From the NCBI GenBank assembly GCA_020633975.1, contig JACKCR010000002.1, positions 1,798,001 through 1,862,000 of the forward strand: DNA of 64,000 nt, in the 5' to 3' direction. Made by a program: the position numbers and the translations under genes. Source of the stretch: Candidatus Eiseniibacteriota bacterium (GTDB lineage: Bacteria > Eisenbacteria > RBG-16-71-46 > CAIMUX01). The notes below the pieces were generated by a model. That model saw nothing but the letters and a program-made list of their open reading frames with translations, was not told the DNA's origin and searched no databases. This document shows positions 1 to 8,549 of the stretch, one piece after another (position 1 is the stretch's first letter; every line of letters starts with the position of its first letter).

Positions 1-3
1 GGT

Positions 4-31
4 TTGACACTCCGCCTTGGTCGGGGATAGG
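4..31 (+). promoter_or_regulatory. possible sigma70-type promoter
   Basis: TTGACA at 4-9 is followed after 16 bases by GATAGG at 26-31, about 85 bases before the first gene. The -35 is a perfect consensus but the -10 is weak, so this is only a candidate. Confidence 0.3.
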
Positions 32-115
32 CTGACGCGGGTGTGTCCATGGACTGGATCACTGCCGGTGCGCCGCCCGACATGCGTATGTACCAAAAGG
101 ACTTAGGAGGTCCGA

Positions 116-1003
116 ATGAAGTCGTTTCTGAGATCGGCCTTGGCGCTCTCCGCGCTGTTCCTCCTGGCCGGGAACGCTTGGGCTCAGCTCGAGGCGAACC
201 TGGGGGCGCTCGAGGACGAGAACGCCAAAGGCTACCTGACCCCGCTGTCGAGCGCTCTCGCCTCGACCCTGAACTCCTCGATCTTCACCACCGCGAACGT
301 CGGTGCCGACGTCTTCTCCGCACACCTCCAGGTGAACGTGATGGGCGTCTCCTTCGACGACGCGGATCGCACCTACAATCCGACCGATCCGGTCGGGTTC
401 CAGAGCACGGAATCGGTGGACGCCCCGACCGTCATCGGCGGCACCGACGCTGTGATCCAGAGCGGCGAGAACGGCACGGTTCTCTACCACCCGGGCGGAT
501 TCGATCTCCAGAACTTCACGGTCGCCTCCCCGCAGCTCGAGGTGAGTGGGTTCCTCGGCACTCGCGCCCTCGTCCGCTGGATCTCGATCGATCTCGGCGA
601 CGCTGACCTCGGCAGCCTCGAGCTGTTCGGCCTTGGGGTACAGCACTCCATCAGCCAGTACATGGTGGCTCCGCCGCTCGACCTCGCCGTCGGTGTGTTC
701 TGGCAGTCGTTCAAGATCGGCGACGGGCTCGTCGATGCCGACGCGCTCCAGGTGATGGCAATGGGCTCCAAGCGGTTCAACGTGGTCGAGCCGTATGTCG
801 GCGTCGGCTTCGACATGTTCGACATGCAGAGCGAGTACACGGACGACACGTCGGGTGAGAACATCGCGGTCGACTTCGACCCCGAGAACAACTTCCACCT
901 GACGGCCGGTGCGCGTCTCAATCTCCGCTTCCTGCAGATCCATGGTGAGTTCAACGTAGCTGCCGAGACAGGCGTCGCCGCCGGTCTCGCGCTCGGCTAC
1001 TGA
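116..1003 (+). CDS. exported beta-barrel-like protein (DUF6588-like)
   Basis: A 295-residue exported protein, probably in the outer membrane. It starts at an ATG with AGGAGG at 105-110. The signal peptide (residues 1-23) has a hydrophobic core and ends in AWA before Q. The rest is acidic and made of alternating short hydrophobic and polar segments, ending in aromatic Tyr (ALGY), which fits a small beta-barrel. The composition recalls the DUF6588 family of FCB bacteria; that family name is recalled rather than searched. The next gene begins 17 bases later in the same direction, so the two are probably co-transcribed. No catalytic motif is visible. Confidence 0.7.
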   Translation: MKSFLRSALALSALFLLAGNAWAQLEANLGALEDENAKGYLTPLSSALASTLNSSIFTTANVGADVFSAHLQVNVMGVSFDDADRTYNPTDPVGFQSTESVDAPTVIGGTDAVIQSGENGTVLYHPGGFDLQNFTVASPQLEVSGFLGTRALVRWISIDLGDADLGSLELFGLGVQHSISQYMVAPPLDLAVGVFWQSFKIGDGLVDADALQVMAMGSKRFNVVEPYVGVGFDMFDMQSEYTDDTSGENIAVDFDPENNFHLTAGARLNLRFLQIHGEFNVAAETGVAAGLALGY

Positions 1004-1020
1004 GAGTGGGAGGTCTAGCA

Positions 1021-1662
1021 ATGAAGAAGATGATCCTGCCTCTGGCCGCGCTCTGCGTCGGCAACCTCCTCCTCTCCGGATCGGGCTGCCCGCTCATCCC
1101 GAGCATCGAGGAGAAGACGGTCGAACTGGCCGTCGGTAGCTCCCTGACCCTCGAGTTCCACGCGGAAGGCACGGAGAACGTTCTCGGCGGAACGGACTCG
1201 TTCGAACTCGACGACGAGATCGACCTTGCGCAGGTCGTGGAGGATGCCGGTGTCGACATCAGCGACGTCCACGACATCGCGTTCGTCGGGCTCGCCTACC
1301 GCGTCACGAACCCAGATCCGAACCCGAACCGCCGGATCGAGCAGGTCGACATCAGCATCGCCCGCAACGGCGGAGCCAATCTCGAGATCGTCTCCGGCTT
1401 CGAGGACGGAGCGGGTTCGGCCTACGACTTCCGGACTCTGGACCTGAGCGGGGCGGACGCGGATGCCGCGGTCGACATGATCAACGGGATGCTGGACGAC
1501 CTCCTCCTCGAGGCCCAGGGTGGAACGCCACAGGCTCCGCTCGCGGGCTCCTCGACCTGGAGCGGCGTCTCCAGCCCGACCGGCGAGAACACGAACTTCG
1601 ACTGGGAGATCCGTCTCGACATCTCGATCGTCGGAGAGGTGACGCTCGACCTACCGGAGTGA
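1021..1662 (+). CDS. exported hypothetical protein, possible lipoprotein
   Basis: Unrecognised 213-residue envelope protein. I chose the ATG with GGGAGG at 1008-1013; an upstream in-frame GTG at 1006 has no ribosome site. Residues 1-24 form a signal peptide ending LLLSGSGC; Cys24 could be lipidated, but Gly at -3 is not a good lipobox. The mature part is acidic and soluble-looking, with short beta-like segments ending in TLDLPE. It follows the beta-barrel-like gene by 17 bases and is closed by a strong hairpin terminator, so the pair forms one unit. No function can be assigned. Confidence 0.65.
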   Translation: MKKMILPLAALCVGNLLLSGSGCPLIPSIEEKTVELAVGSSLTLEFHAEGTENVLGGTDSFELDDEIDLAQVVEDAGVDISDVHDIAFVGLAYRVTNPDPNPNRRIEQVDISIARNGGANLEIVSGFEDGAGSAYDFRTLDLSGADADAAVDMINGMLDDLLLEAQGGTPQAPLAGSSTWSGVSSPTGENTNFDWEIRLDISIVGEVTLDLPE

Positions 1663-1714
1663 TCCTCCGCGGCACGGAGAGCTAGCCTCCTGCCGATAGG
1701 ACTCTGATCCGCAC

Positions 1715-1748
1715 GAACGGGCCGGTTCCCCACGGAGCCGGCCCGTTC
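1715..1748 (+). terminator. strong hairpin terminator
   Basis: A 15-bp stem (1715-1729 with 1734-1748; one G-T pair) around a 4-base loop ends the first two-gene unit. The following T tract is poor. Confidence 0.7.
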
Positions 1749-1871
1749 TGCTACCCTCACGCGTCCGATTGGGATTCGGCGACGAGTCCCGATTGCGGCC
1801 GCGCCAACGCGGCGGCCAAGTAGGCGAAGTCGGCCCGCGTGGACCCGAGCGATCAGGGAGACGAGAGAGAG

Positions 1872-2996
1872 ATGACAGTGAGCGACGGAACGACCCAAGC
1901 GGCCCCCCACCTCGACCAGATCGCGGCCAAGCTCGCGGCGGGCACGCGCCTCGATCGGGAGGACGGGCTCTACCTCCTGACGAGCGCCCCTCTCCCCGAC
2001 CTCGGGAAGCTCGCACAGGACGTGCGCGTCCGGAAGACGCCGGCGGGCGAGGTGACCTTCGTCATCGACTCCAACCCGAACTACACGAACGTCTGCGTCA
2101 CGGACTGCGCCTTCTGCGCGTTCTATCGGAAGCCCGGCCAGGACGGCGGCTACACGCTCTCGGTGGAGCAGGTGATGGAGAAGGTCGGGAACGCGTCGCG
2201 CGACGGGGCCACGACCGTCCTCCTCCAAGGCGGTCACAACCCGGACATCCCGTTCGACTACTACTTGGAACTCGTACGGGAGTGCCGTCGCCTCTACCCC
2301 GACGTCACGCCGCACTTCTTCACCGCGTCCGAGGTCCACATGATGGCCGAGGTCTCGGGACTGACGACTCGTGGTGTACTGGAGAAGCTCTACGAAGCGG
2401 GTCAGCGAACGCTGCCCGGCGGCGGAGCCGAAGTGCTCTCGGATCGCGTACGGAAGAAGGTGGCCGCGAAGAAGGGCGGAGTCGACACCTGGATGCAAGT
2501 GCACCGGGAAGCGCACGAACTCGGAATCAAGTCGACCGCCACGATGATGTACGGCCACATCGAAACCGAAGACGACATCGTCGAGCACTGGGAGCACATC
2601 CGAACCCTGCAGGATGAGCACCAGGGGTTCACCGCCTTCGTGCCCTGGTCCTACAAGCGGGGCAACACTCCGATGGAGAAGTACGTCGAGGAGTCCGGCC
2701 GGAAGCCAGCAGGCGCGGCGCAGTACCTTCGGATCCTCGCAGCGTCTCGGCTCTTCCTCGACAACTTCAGCCACATCCAGGCGAGCTGGTTCAGCGAGGG
2801 CAAGAAGACCGGCCAGATCGCGCTCCACTACGGTGCGGACGACTTCGGCGGAACGCTCTTCGAAGAGAACGTCCACCTCGCCACCGGGCACGACAACCGC
2901 ACGACGGTCGACGAGACGAAGCTCCTGATCCAGGAAGCCGGCTTCGTCCCCGTACAACGGACGACTTCGTACGAGAGGCTCCGCCGGTTCGAGTAG
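1872..2996 (+). CDS. mqnC: cyclic dehypoxanthinyl futalosine synthase (radical SAM)
   Basis: Radical-SAM enzyme of the futalosine route to menaquinone; it cyclises dehypoxanthine futalosine. The CxxxCxxC cluster motif is present as Cys75, Cys79 and Cys82 (CVTDCAFC), followed by FY and GG.NP segments typical of MqnC. The 374-residue length is normal. I prefer ATG 1872, preceded by a purine-rich GAGAGAGA; GTG 1839 would add 11 residues. mqnD lies 5 kb away on the other strand, supporting a working pathway, although mqnA and mqnB are not in the window. A TACCCT (-10-like) box lies at 1752-1757. Confidence 0.93.
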   Translation: MTVSDGTTQAAPHLDQIAAKLAAGTRLDREDGLYLLTSAPLPDLGKLAQDVRVRKTPAGEVTFVIDSNPNYTNVCVTDCAFCAFYRKPGQDGGYTLSVEQVMEKVGNASRDGATTVLLQGGHNPDIPFDYYLELVRECRRLYPDVTPHFFTASEVHMMAEVSGLTTRGVLEKLYEAGQRTLPGGGAEVLSDRVRKKVAAKKGGVDTWMQVHREAHELGIKSTATMMYGHIETEDDIVEHWEHIRTLQDEHQGFTAFVPWSYKRGNTPMEKYVEESGRKPAGAAQYLRILAASRLFLDNFSHIQASWFSEGKKTGQIALHYGADDFGGTLFEENVHLATGHDNRTTVDETKLLIQEAGFVPVQRTTSYERLRRFE

Positions 2997-3016
2997 CCGG
3001 GCGGAGCCGAGCCGGT

Positions 3017-3022
3017 TATCCT
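3017..3022 (+). promoter_or_regulatory. candidate -10 box (TATCCT)
   Basis: TATCCT lies 31 bases before the M50 protease start. It matches a TAnnnT pattern seen before several genes here. No clear -35 is visible. Confidence 0.3.
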
Positions 3023-3053
3023 CGCTCTCCCACGGGATGCCCAAGGGGGAGTG

Positions 3054-4775
3054 ATGGAGTTCCTTCCGTTCGCCGCCTTCCTGCTCGTAGTGATGCTCAT
3101 CGGGTTCGTACTGCAGCAGGCTCAGTACGTCGCGCACTACTGGCGAGCCATATACAAGCCAGTGTTCTTCGAGGTGGAACCCACCCCCTCGGAGGAGATC
3201 CGAGAGATCTGGAGTGAGCACGTCGCAGCCCTGGAACCTCTGGGATTCCGCCGAGTTCTCGAGTACCGGTTCACGTCTTTCACAGCCCATGCAGAGTACG
3301 GCGTTTGCTTGCAGCGCGACTCATCGGGCGACTTCGCCCTCTTTGCAACGAGCGCGAACATGGACACCCAAGTCCCGGTCCGAGTGACTCTGTGCTCTGC
3401 CTTCGCCGACGGGTCGGTTCTCCAGTCGGCTCCGGGCGTCGTCCGTATCCTGCCTGGGAATCCACCGGGACTGGAATCGGTGGCCGCCGGCGCGGGAACC
3501 TACGAGGTCTTCGTGCAACGCCACGAAGAGACGGTGGCTGCCAGGCACACTCCAAGGGCCTCGATCGAGGCGCCGGAGCTTCTCCGCCGGATCGAGTCAT
3601 CCTGGCGTGCCTACCTCGAGGAACAGGCTCGTGAGGGGCGTCTCGAGGTCCTGCCGGAACGGAACGGCTACGCCTGGAACCTCCGGTCCGCGATCAGAAT
3701 CCACTACGCGATGTACCGCTATCAACGGCAAGTCGCCGCGATGGCGAAGGAAGCGGAGAGACGACGCCTACGAGAGCAGCAGAGTGAGTCCGAGGAGTCG
3801 AGATCGGCCGATGGCGTGGCCGAGGATCAGACAGAAGCGACTCCACCTCAGGTTGCGCGTGTCCCGGTCTCACTCGAGGCGGAGTTCTATCGAGCTTCGG
3901 AAGTCCAACCTGTCCGTGCTCCCAGTGTCGCGCTCCGCCTGAAACTCCTGTTCGTGACACTCGTTCTGGGCTTGATCTCGTTCTCCGTGCTCTTCGATCT
4001 CGAGCTGGCCCTCGTTCTCCTGTGCATCCTGACGATTCACGAAGGCGGACACTTCCTGGCCATGAGGGCCACCGGGCACGAGAACCTCTCGGTCTTCTTC
4101 CTTCCGTTCCTGGGTGCAGCCGCTATGGGCACGAAACAGAACGCCTCGCTCCGTGACTCCGTCGTGGTCTTGCTCGCCGGACCGCTCCCCGGGCTTCTAG
4201 CCGGGTTGCTGCTGGCGCAGTGGATCGGTCTGGGCCGCTACCGCATCCTCGACATGATGGTGGTCACCGCGGTGCTCTTGAACTACCTGAACCTCCTGCC
4301 GTTCGTTCCCCTCGATGGTGGCCGGGTCGTCGTCCATCTCCTCATGTCGAAGCACGTCTACGGACGGATCGTGTTCCAGATCATCGCGGCGCTCGCATTC
4401 CTGGTCGTCGGACTCCTGACGAAGGATCCGATCCTCTTCGCATTCGCATTCCTGGCCGGGGCCGGACTTCCGACCGGAATCCGGCAAGCCCGTACGCTCG
4501 CGGACCTGATGGCTCACGCCTCCCGGGACGAGGACGGCGAAGAGAACGGGCGGTTGGCCGCGATGTTCCACCGACTCCGGGAACTCGGCCTGGGCACGCT
4601 CCCCTACGTCCGGAAGGCACAGCTCATCCGCTCGGTCAGGGAGCTGCAGAAGGCTCCGGACGCAGGGGTGGAAGAGAGAGTCGGTTGGGCCGCGGTGTAC
4701 CTCACCGCACTCGTGGCGACACCGTTCTGGATCTATTCGACCGTGCTCCTGCACCTCGGATGGTTCCATCGGTGA
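3054..4775 (+). CDS. M50-family membrane metalloprotease with large N-terminal domain
   Basis: Integral-membrane zinc protease of the site-2-protease (M50) type, 573 residues. An N-terminal membrane segment (about residues 3-20) precedes a 270-residue soluble region rich in charged residues around 220-265. The membrane core follows: HEGGH gives the zinc HExxH motif, and the NLLPFVPLDGG segment supplies the third ligand. A further membrane helix and a charged C-terminal region with a last helix (VYLTALVATPFWIYS) complete it. ATG 3054 has AGGGGGA just upstream; the overlapping GTG 3051 is too close. The cytosolic or periplasmic substrate is unknown, and the N-terminal domain is not one I recognise. 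Confidence 0.85.
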   Translation: MEFLPFAAFLLVVMLIGFVLQQAQYVAHYWRAIYKPVFFEVEPTPSEEIREIWSEHVAALEPLGFRRVLEYRFTSFTAHAEYGVCLQRDSSGDFALFATSANMDTQVPVRVTLCSAFADGSVLQSAPGVVRILPGNPPGLESVAAGAGTYEVFVQRHEETVAARHTPRASIEAPELLRRIESSWRAYLEEQAREGRLEVLPERNGYAWNLRSAIRIHYAMYRYQRQVAAMAKEAERRRLREQQSESEESRSADGVAEDQTEATPPQVARVPVSLEAEFYRASEVQPVRAPSVALRLKLLFVTLVLGLISFSVLFDLELALVLLCILTIHEGGHFLAMRATGHENLSVFFLPFLGAAAMGTKQNASLRDSVVVLLAGPLPGLLAGLLLAQWIGLGRYRILDMMVVTAVLLNYLNLLPFVPLDGGRVVVHLLMSKHVYGRIVFQIIAALAFLVVGLLTKDPILFAFAFLAGAGLPTGIRQARTLADLMAHASRDEDGEENGRLAAMFHRLRELGLGTLPYVRKAQLIRSVRELQKAPDAGVEERVGWAAVYLTALVATPFWIYSTVLLHLGWFHR

Positions 4776-4802
4776 CCCGAGCCGCCTGCCGACTTCCCCC
4801 AC

Positions 4803-5705
4803 CTACTCGTCGTTGCGATAGTGCCCCTTCACCTCACCCCACGACTGGTCGAGCACTGGGATGGGCAAGCATGGGTTCGGATCGCACGGTATCTCGCCCA
4901 GGAAGACGCCGCCGATCGCGTCGCATTCGTCGGGAGTGACGAACACGCACTCCTGGGTCTCGAAGAAGCAGCATGCGCCTGGAGGCGAGCACGAGCATGG
5001 GTTGGGGTCGCAGCTGGTGCCCTCTCCGAGCCAGTCGCCTGTGCAGTCGGCCCGGGGCAACACCTCGCACGAGCAGTCGAGGTAGCAGCAGGCTCCCGGA
5101 ATGTTCTCGTCGGGCGGGCACGGAAGCGAGCCGGTCGTATCGAAGCCGAACGCACCGAGCCATCCGATCGGATCGAGATTCGACGGGACATCGTCGTCCG
5201 CGAACACCGCCCCCTGGGACGGGTGCGGCTCGAGCGCGAGGAGCTGCGGATTGCCGTAGTAGTTGTAGGCCGCCAGCCAGTAGACGTCTGTCAGCTGGCC
5301 CATCTGGGCCACGCTCCAAGTGACCGCAGTGCCCGAACCCGAGGCCGGCCAGTCGTTGTTGGGAAGCTCGAAGTCACCGCAGGAGCCATAGTCCCGCAGA
5401 AAGACCTCCTCTTCGTCATAGCTCCAACCGAACGCGACACCCGCCAAACGAGGGTTGGAAAACGGACTGAAAGCCGCGATGACGTTCAGAACGATGACGT
5501 CCGCGCCGGTCGTCTCGACCAGTGCATCCGTGCAGTTCTGGATCCCTGTCGCGCCACAGTAGTCCTCGACGCCAGCGCCGCCATCGAAGCACTGCACGAC
5601 TCCGTCGGCCCATGCGAGGATCAGGCTGCCGTTGGCATTGGGGCCGGCCAATACTGGGGACCCGACGAGGCAAAGCGTTCCGATAGCTAGAAGGGTCTTC
5701 TTCAC
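4803..5705 (-). CDS. secreted protein with C-terminal PGACC cysteine repeats
   Basis: A 300-residue secreted protein of unknown role. The start is a GTG with GGAGGAGG six bases upstream, giving a clear signal peptide ending in PVLA. The middle 180 residues are acidic and aromatic-rich. The C-terminus carries two tandem repeats that begin PGACC and end CDPNPC, each with six or more cysteines, followed by a PIPVLDQSWGEVKG tail. Similar PGACC/CDPNPC repeats occur in large secreted proteins of Planctomycetes and Eisenbacteria-like genomes, from memory. Disulfide-bonded extracellular modules are a reasonable inference. The gene runs opposite to both neighbours. Confidence 0.75.
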   Translation of the reverse strand: MKKTLLAIGTLCLVGSPVLAGPNANGSLILAWADGVVQCFDGGAGVEDYCGATGIQNCTDALVETTGADVIVLNVIAAFSPFSNPRLAGVAFGWSYDEEEVFLRDYGSCGDFELPNNDWPASGSGTAVTWSVAQMGQLTDVYWLAAYNYYGNPQLLALEPHPSQGAVFADDDVPSNLDPIGWLGAFGFDTTGSLPCPPDENIPGACCYLDCSCEVLPRADCTGDWLGEGTSCDPNPCSCSPPGACCFFETQECVFVTPDECDAIGGVFLGEIPCDPNPCLPIPVLDQSWGEVKGHYRNDE

Positions 5706-6010
5706 GATGTCCTCCTCCCCACGTTTGGGGAGTCCGGCCCAGGAGGCCCCAAGTCGGAGGACGACTGGAGGCGGGAGCCCCGGCGGGCGGGACGCTAGAG
5801 CAGATGGTTCCAGGCGTGCGGCCGGATGGTTCCAAGCGTCGGTTGAAGGCCCTATGAGTGTAGCTGAGCAGAGCGGACATGGTCCAGGTCTCGAGTTCAC
5901 GGGCGGAGCAGCGGGTCGTGGCGAGCGGCGGGGCTGCCGCGGGGGCAGCCACACGCGGTAGCGAATCCCGGTCCGGACCGGTAGGATCCCCACTCGAAGA
6001 GGAGGCCCTG

Positions 6011-6616
6011 ATGAACTCGATCCGAGACGAGATCCTGTCCCGCAATGCGCACTACGCCGAGGAATTCTCCGGAGCTTCCGGGTTGGACGCCCGTCCCCGG
6101 AAGCGGATCGCGGTCTTGACCTGTAAGGACTGCCGGCTCGACCCCAAGAAGTTCCTCGGGCTGGAAGACGGCGACGCCCACATCATCCGCAACGGCGGCG
6201 GCCGGGCGAGCGACGACGCGATCCGCTCGCTCATCGTGTCCTACAAGTTCCTCGGCACACGCGAGTGGTTCGTCATCCACCACACCGACTGCGGCATGGC
6301 GAGCCTGACGGACGAGCAGATCTCCCTCCTCCTCGAAGAGAGCCTCGAGCCGGCGGAGCGGATCGACGGAGTCTGGGTGAATCCGAAGCCCGGCGGAGGG
6401 TCTCCTGAAGGCCGGCACGTGCGCTGGCTGACGATCGACATTCCGGAGGGCGCGGTGTACCACGACGTGGCGCGGATCCGGCATCATCCGCTCGTCCCGA
6501 AGTGGATCCGGATCCATGGCTTCATCTACGACGTCCAGACCGGGCGGCTCATCGACGTTCCTGCAGCGACCGAGGTCGGCATGCCGACCGTCGATCCGGA
6601 TCGCCCCCACATCTAG
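6011..6616 (+). CDS. beta-class carbonic anhydrase
   Basis: Interconverts CO2 and bicarbonate using a zinc ion. The beta-class signatures are intact: CxDxR as Cys38, Asp40, Arg42, and HxxC as His91 and Cys94. Those are the three zinc ligands plus the Asp/Arg dyad. At 201 residues it is a compact form resembling the smaller actinobacterial enzymes. ATG 6011 follows GAGGAGG; a longer reading from 5879 is low-complexity and lacks a ribosome site. The next gene starts 6 bases downstream and is probably co-transcribed. Confidence 0.9.
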   Translation: MNSIRDEILSRNAHYAEEFSGASGLDARPRKRIAVLTCKDCRLDPKKFLGLEDGDAHIIRNGGGRASDDAIRSLIVSYKFLGTREWFVIHHTDCGMASLTDEQISLLLEESLEPAERIDGVWVNPKPGGGSPEGRHVRWLTIDIPEGAVYHDVARIRHHPLVPKWIRIHGFIYDVQTGRLIDVPAATEVGMPTVDPDRPHI

Positions 6617-6621
6617 GACCC

Positions 6622-7563
6622 GTGCAGACGACCATCACGCAAGGCATCAACGAGTACTTCGTCGCTCTCCGCGAGAGGCAGATCGGCGCGATCGCGGTCG
6701 TCTCCGCTCTCGTGGTCGGCGTGCTCGACTTCCTCATCGGCTACGAACTCTCGCTCACCATTCTCTACATCGCCCCCGTGTCCCTTGCCGCTTGGTACGG
6801 CGGCGGGCGGCGGATGGGGATCGCGGTCGCGTGCGCGTGCGCGGGGCTCTGGTTGGCCACGGATCTCACGGCCGGGCACCCATACACGAGGGCCGGGTTC
6901 GTGTACTGGAACGCAGCAGTCCACCTAGGGTTCTTCCTCGCGATCTCCCTTCTCGTTTCGACGCTCCGTTCGAGGCTCGACGCGGAATCACGACTCGCCC
7001 GGACCGATGCACTGACCGGCCTGGCCAATGCACGTGCGATCCGGGACGCGGCAGACAGCGTCTTCGAACTGTGTCAGCGGCTCGGACTGCCCGTCGCGAT
7101 CGCGTTCATCGACCTCGACCACTTCAAGCTGGTGAACGATCGGTTTGGACACGCCGAGGGCGATCGGGCGCTGGTCATGGTGAGTTCGGTGCTACGCGGC
7201 TGCCTTCGCCGAACCGACCTGGTCGGACGACTGGGGGGCGACGAGTTCGTGCTCATACTCCCGAACACGAGCTGCGAGCAGGCACAGTCCGTTCTGGCCA
7301 AGGTGCACGATCGGCTCCAGACGAGCGCTCGCACGCACGGGTGGCCGTTGGGATTCAGCATCGGCGTGAGTGTCCACCCGGATCCGCCTGCCGACTCGAC
7401 GGGCGCGATCCAGATGGCCGATGCCCTGGCCTACGAAGCAAAGCACTCCGGAAAGAACCGGATCGTCCTTCGGGAAGCGCCCCCGCTGGAGCCTCCCGTG
7501 GGCGCAGAGCGTCGTCGCCCGGACATCGTCGATGACGACAGCGACATGTGGTACCACGCGTGA
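6622..7563 (+). CDS. membrane-bound diguanylate cyclase (GGDEF)
   Basis: Makes the second messenger cyclic di-GMP. The N-terminal 120 residues contain three or four membrane segments (about 21-40, 45-60, 64-80, 100-118). The catalytic domain follows, with an intact GGDEF at 205-209 and an upstream RxxD (Arg196, Asp199) at the position of the inhibitory I-site, so product feedback is expected. I start at GTG 6622, which avoids overlap with the carbonic anhydrase gene; no strong ribosome site is seen, consistent with translational coupling. No other cyclic di-GMP gene is in the window, so its output is unknown. Confidence 0.88.
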   Translation: MQTTITQGINEYFVALRERQIGAIAVVSALVVGVLDFLIGYELSLTILYIAPVSLAAWYGGGRRMGIAVACACAGLWLATDLTAGHPYTRAGFVYWNAAVHLGFFLAISLLVSTLRSRLDAESRLARTDALTGLANARAIRDAADSVFELCQRLGLPVAIAFIDLDHFKLVNDRFGHAEGDRALVMVSSVLRGCLRRTDLVGRLGGDEFVLILPNTSCEQAQSVLAKVHDRLQTSARTHGWPLGFSIGVSVHPDPPADSTGAIQMADALAYEAKHSGKNRIVLREAPPLEPPVGAERRRPDIVDDDSDMWYHA

Positions 7564-7653
7564 GGGGCGCGACCCAAGACGACCGCGCCAACTGGCACCA
7601 CGCGTAGAAACGCCGTGCAGCCGAGGAATCCTCCCGATTCCGTCGCCGCCCGC

Positions 7654-8526
7654 TTAGACCAGGATGAGCTCCTTGATCGGCGGAACGATTCCCGCCTTCG
7701 CTCCCCGTTCGAGCAGCGTCCGCAGAGCGGCTTCGCCTGCGTCCCCCATGTCGACGGTCCAGTCGTTGACGTACATCCCAACGAACCGGTCGCCGAGCTG
7801 CATGTCGAGGCCGCGTCCGTAGTCGAGCGCATAGGTCATGGCCGCTTCGTGGTGCTCCCGGGCGAACTCGATCGACCGACGAAGTGCGCGCGTGCAGGCT
7901 TCGCCGACGTCGCGGCCGAGGTCCTTCCGCACTACGTCGAGGCCGAGAGGTAGGGGCAGTCCGGTCTCCTCCTGCCACATCACGCCGAGGTCCGCGATCT
8001 TCTCCACGCCGTCGGCCTTGTAGGTGAGCTGGCCTTCGTGGATCAGGACTCCCGCGTCGACCTTCCCCGTCCTTACCGCTTCCTGGATCTGGTCGAAGAA
8101 CACGGGCACAGGCTCGTGATCGGGAAGGTAGAGCTGGAAGACGAGGTTCGCGGTGGTCATCTTGCCGGGAATGGCGATCCGCTTCCCGCGAAGGTCGGAG
8201 AGGCTACACGGCTCGCGCGTCACCACGATCGGGCCGTATCCGTCTCCCATCGAGACGCCGGTGCGCATGACGTAGTACTTGTCGGCCACGTGCGGATAGG
8301 TGTGAGCGGAGATCGCGGTGATCTCGAGCTCGCCACTGAGCGCGCGCTCGTTGAGGGACTGGATGTCCTCCAGCAGATGCCCGACCTTCCAGCGATCGAC
8401 GCGTCCCTTCCCCTCGTCGGGGACGTCTACGTGGACCGCATCCTTCTCGAATCCATAGAACATGTATGCGTCGTCCGGATCGGGACTGTGTCCGAAGGTC
8501 AGCGTTCCTCTGTCGACGATCTCCAC
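7654..8526 (-). CDS. mqnD: 1,4-dihydroxy-6-naphthoate synthase
   Basis: Last dedicated enzyme of the early futalosine pathway, converting cyclic dehypoxanthinyl futalosine to dihydroxynaphthoate. The protein has the MqnA/MqnD periplasmic-binding-protein-like fold with the HSPDPDDAYM signature (from residue 13) and a central LIHEGQLTY segment. GTG 8526 follows GGAAGGAG by five bases and gives 290 residues, the normal length. It begins 23 bases after the DUF1028 gene and is read from the same strand, so the two are likely one operon. It uses the product of MqnC, encoded 5 kb away. Confidence 0.92.
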   Translation of the reverse strand: MEIVDRGTLTFGHSPDPDDAYMFYGFEKDAVHVDVPDEGKGRVDRWKVGHLLEDIQSLNERALSGELEITAISAHTYPHVADKYYVMRTGVSMGDGYGPIVVTREPCSLSDLRGKRIAIPGKMTTANLVFQLYLPDHEPVPVFFDQIQEAVRTGKVDAGVLIHEGQLTYKADGVEKIADLGVMWQEETGLPLPLGLDVVRKDLGRDVGEACTRALRRSIEFAREHHEAAMTYALDYGRGLDMQLGDRFVGMYVNDWTVDMGDAGEAALRTLLERGAKAGIVPPIKELILV

Positions 8527-8549
8527 CTTGTCTCCTTCCCTGCAGTCGG

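Noticed and set aside
1422-3290. Long minus-strand frame opposite mqnC
   Set aside because: Arg/Glu-rich translation typical of antisense GC-rich DNA; mqnC on the plus strand has all catalytic motifs.
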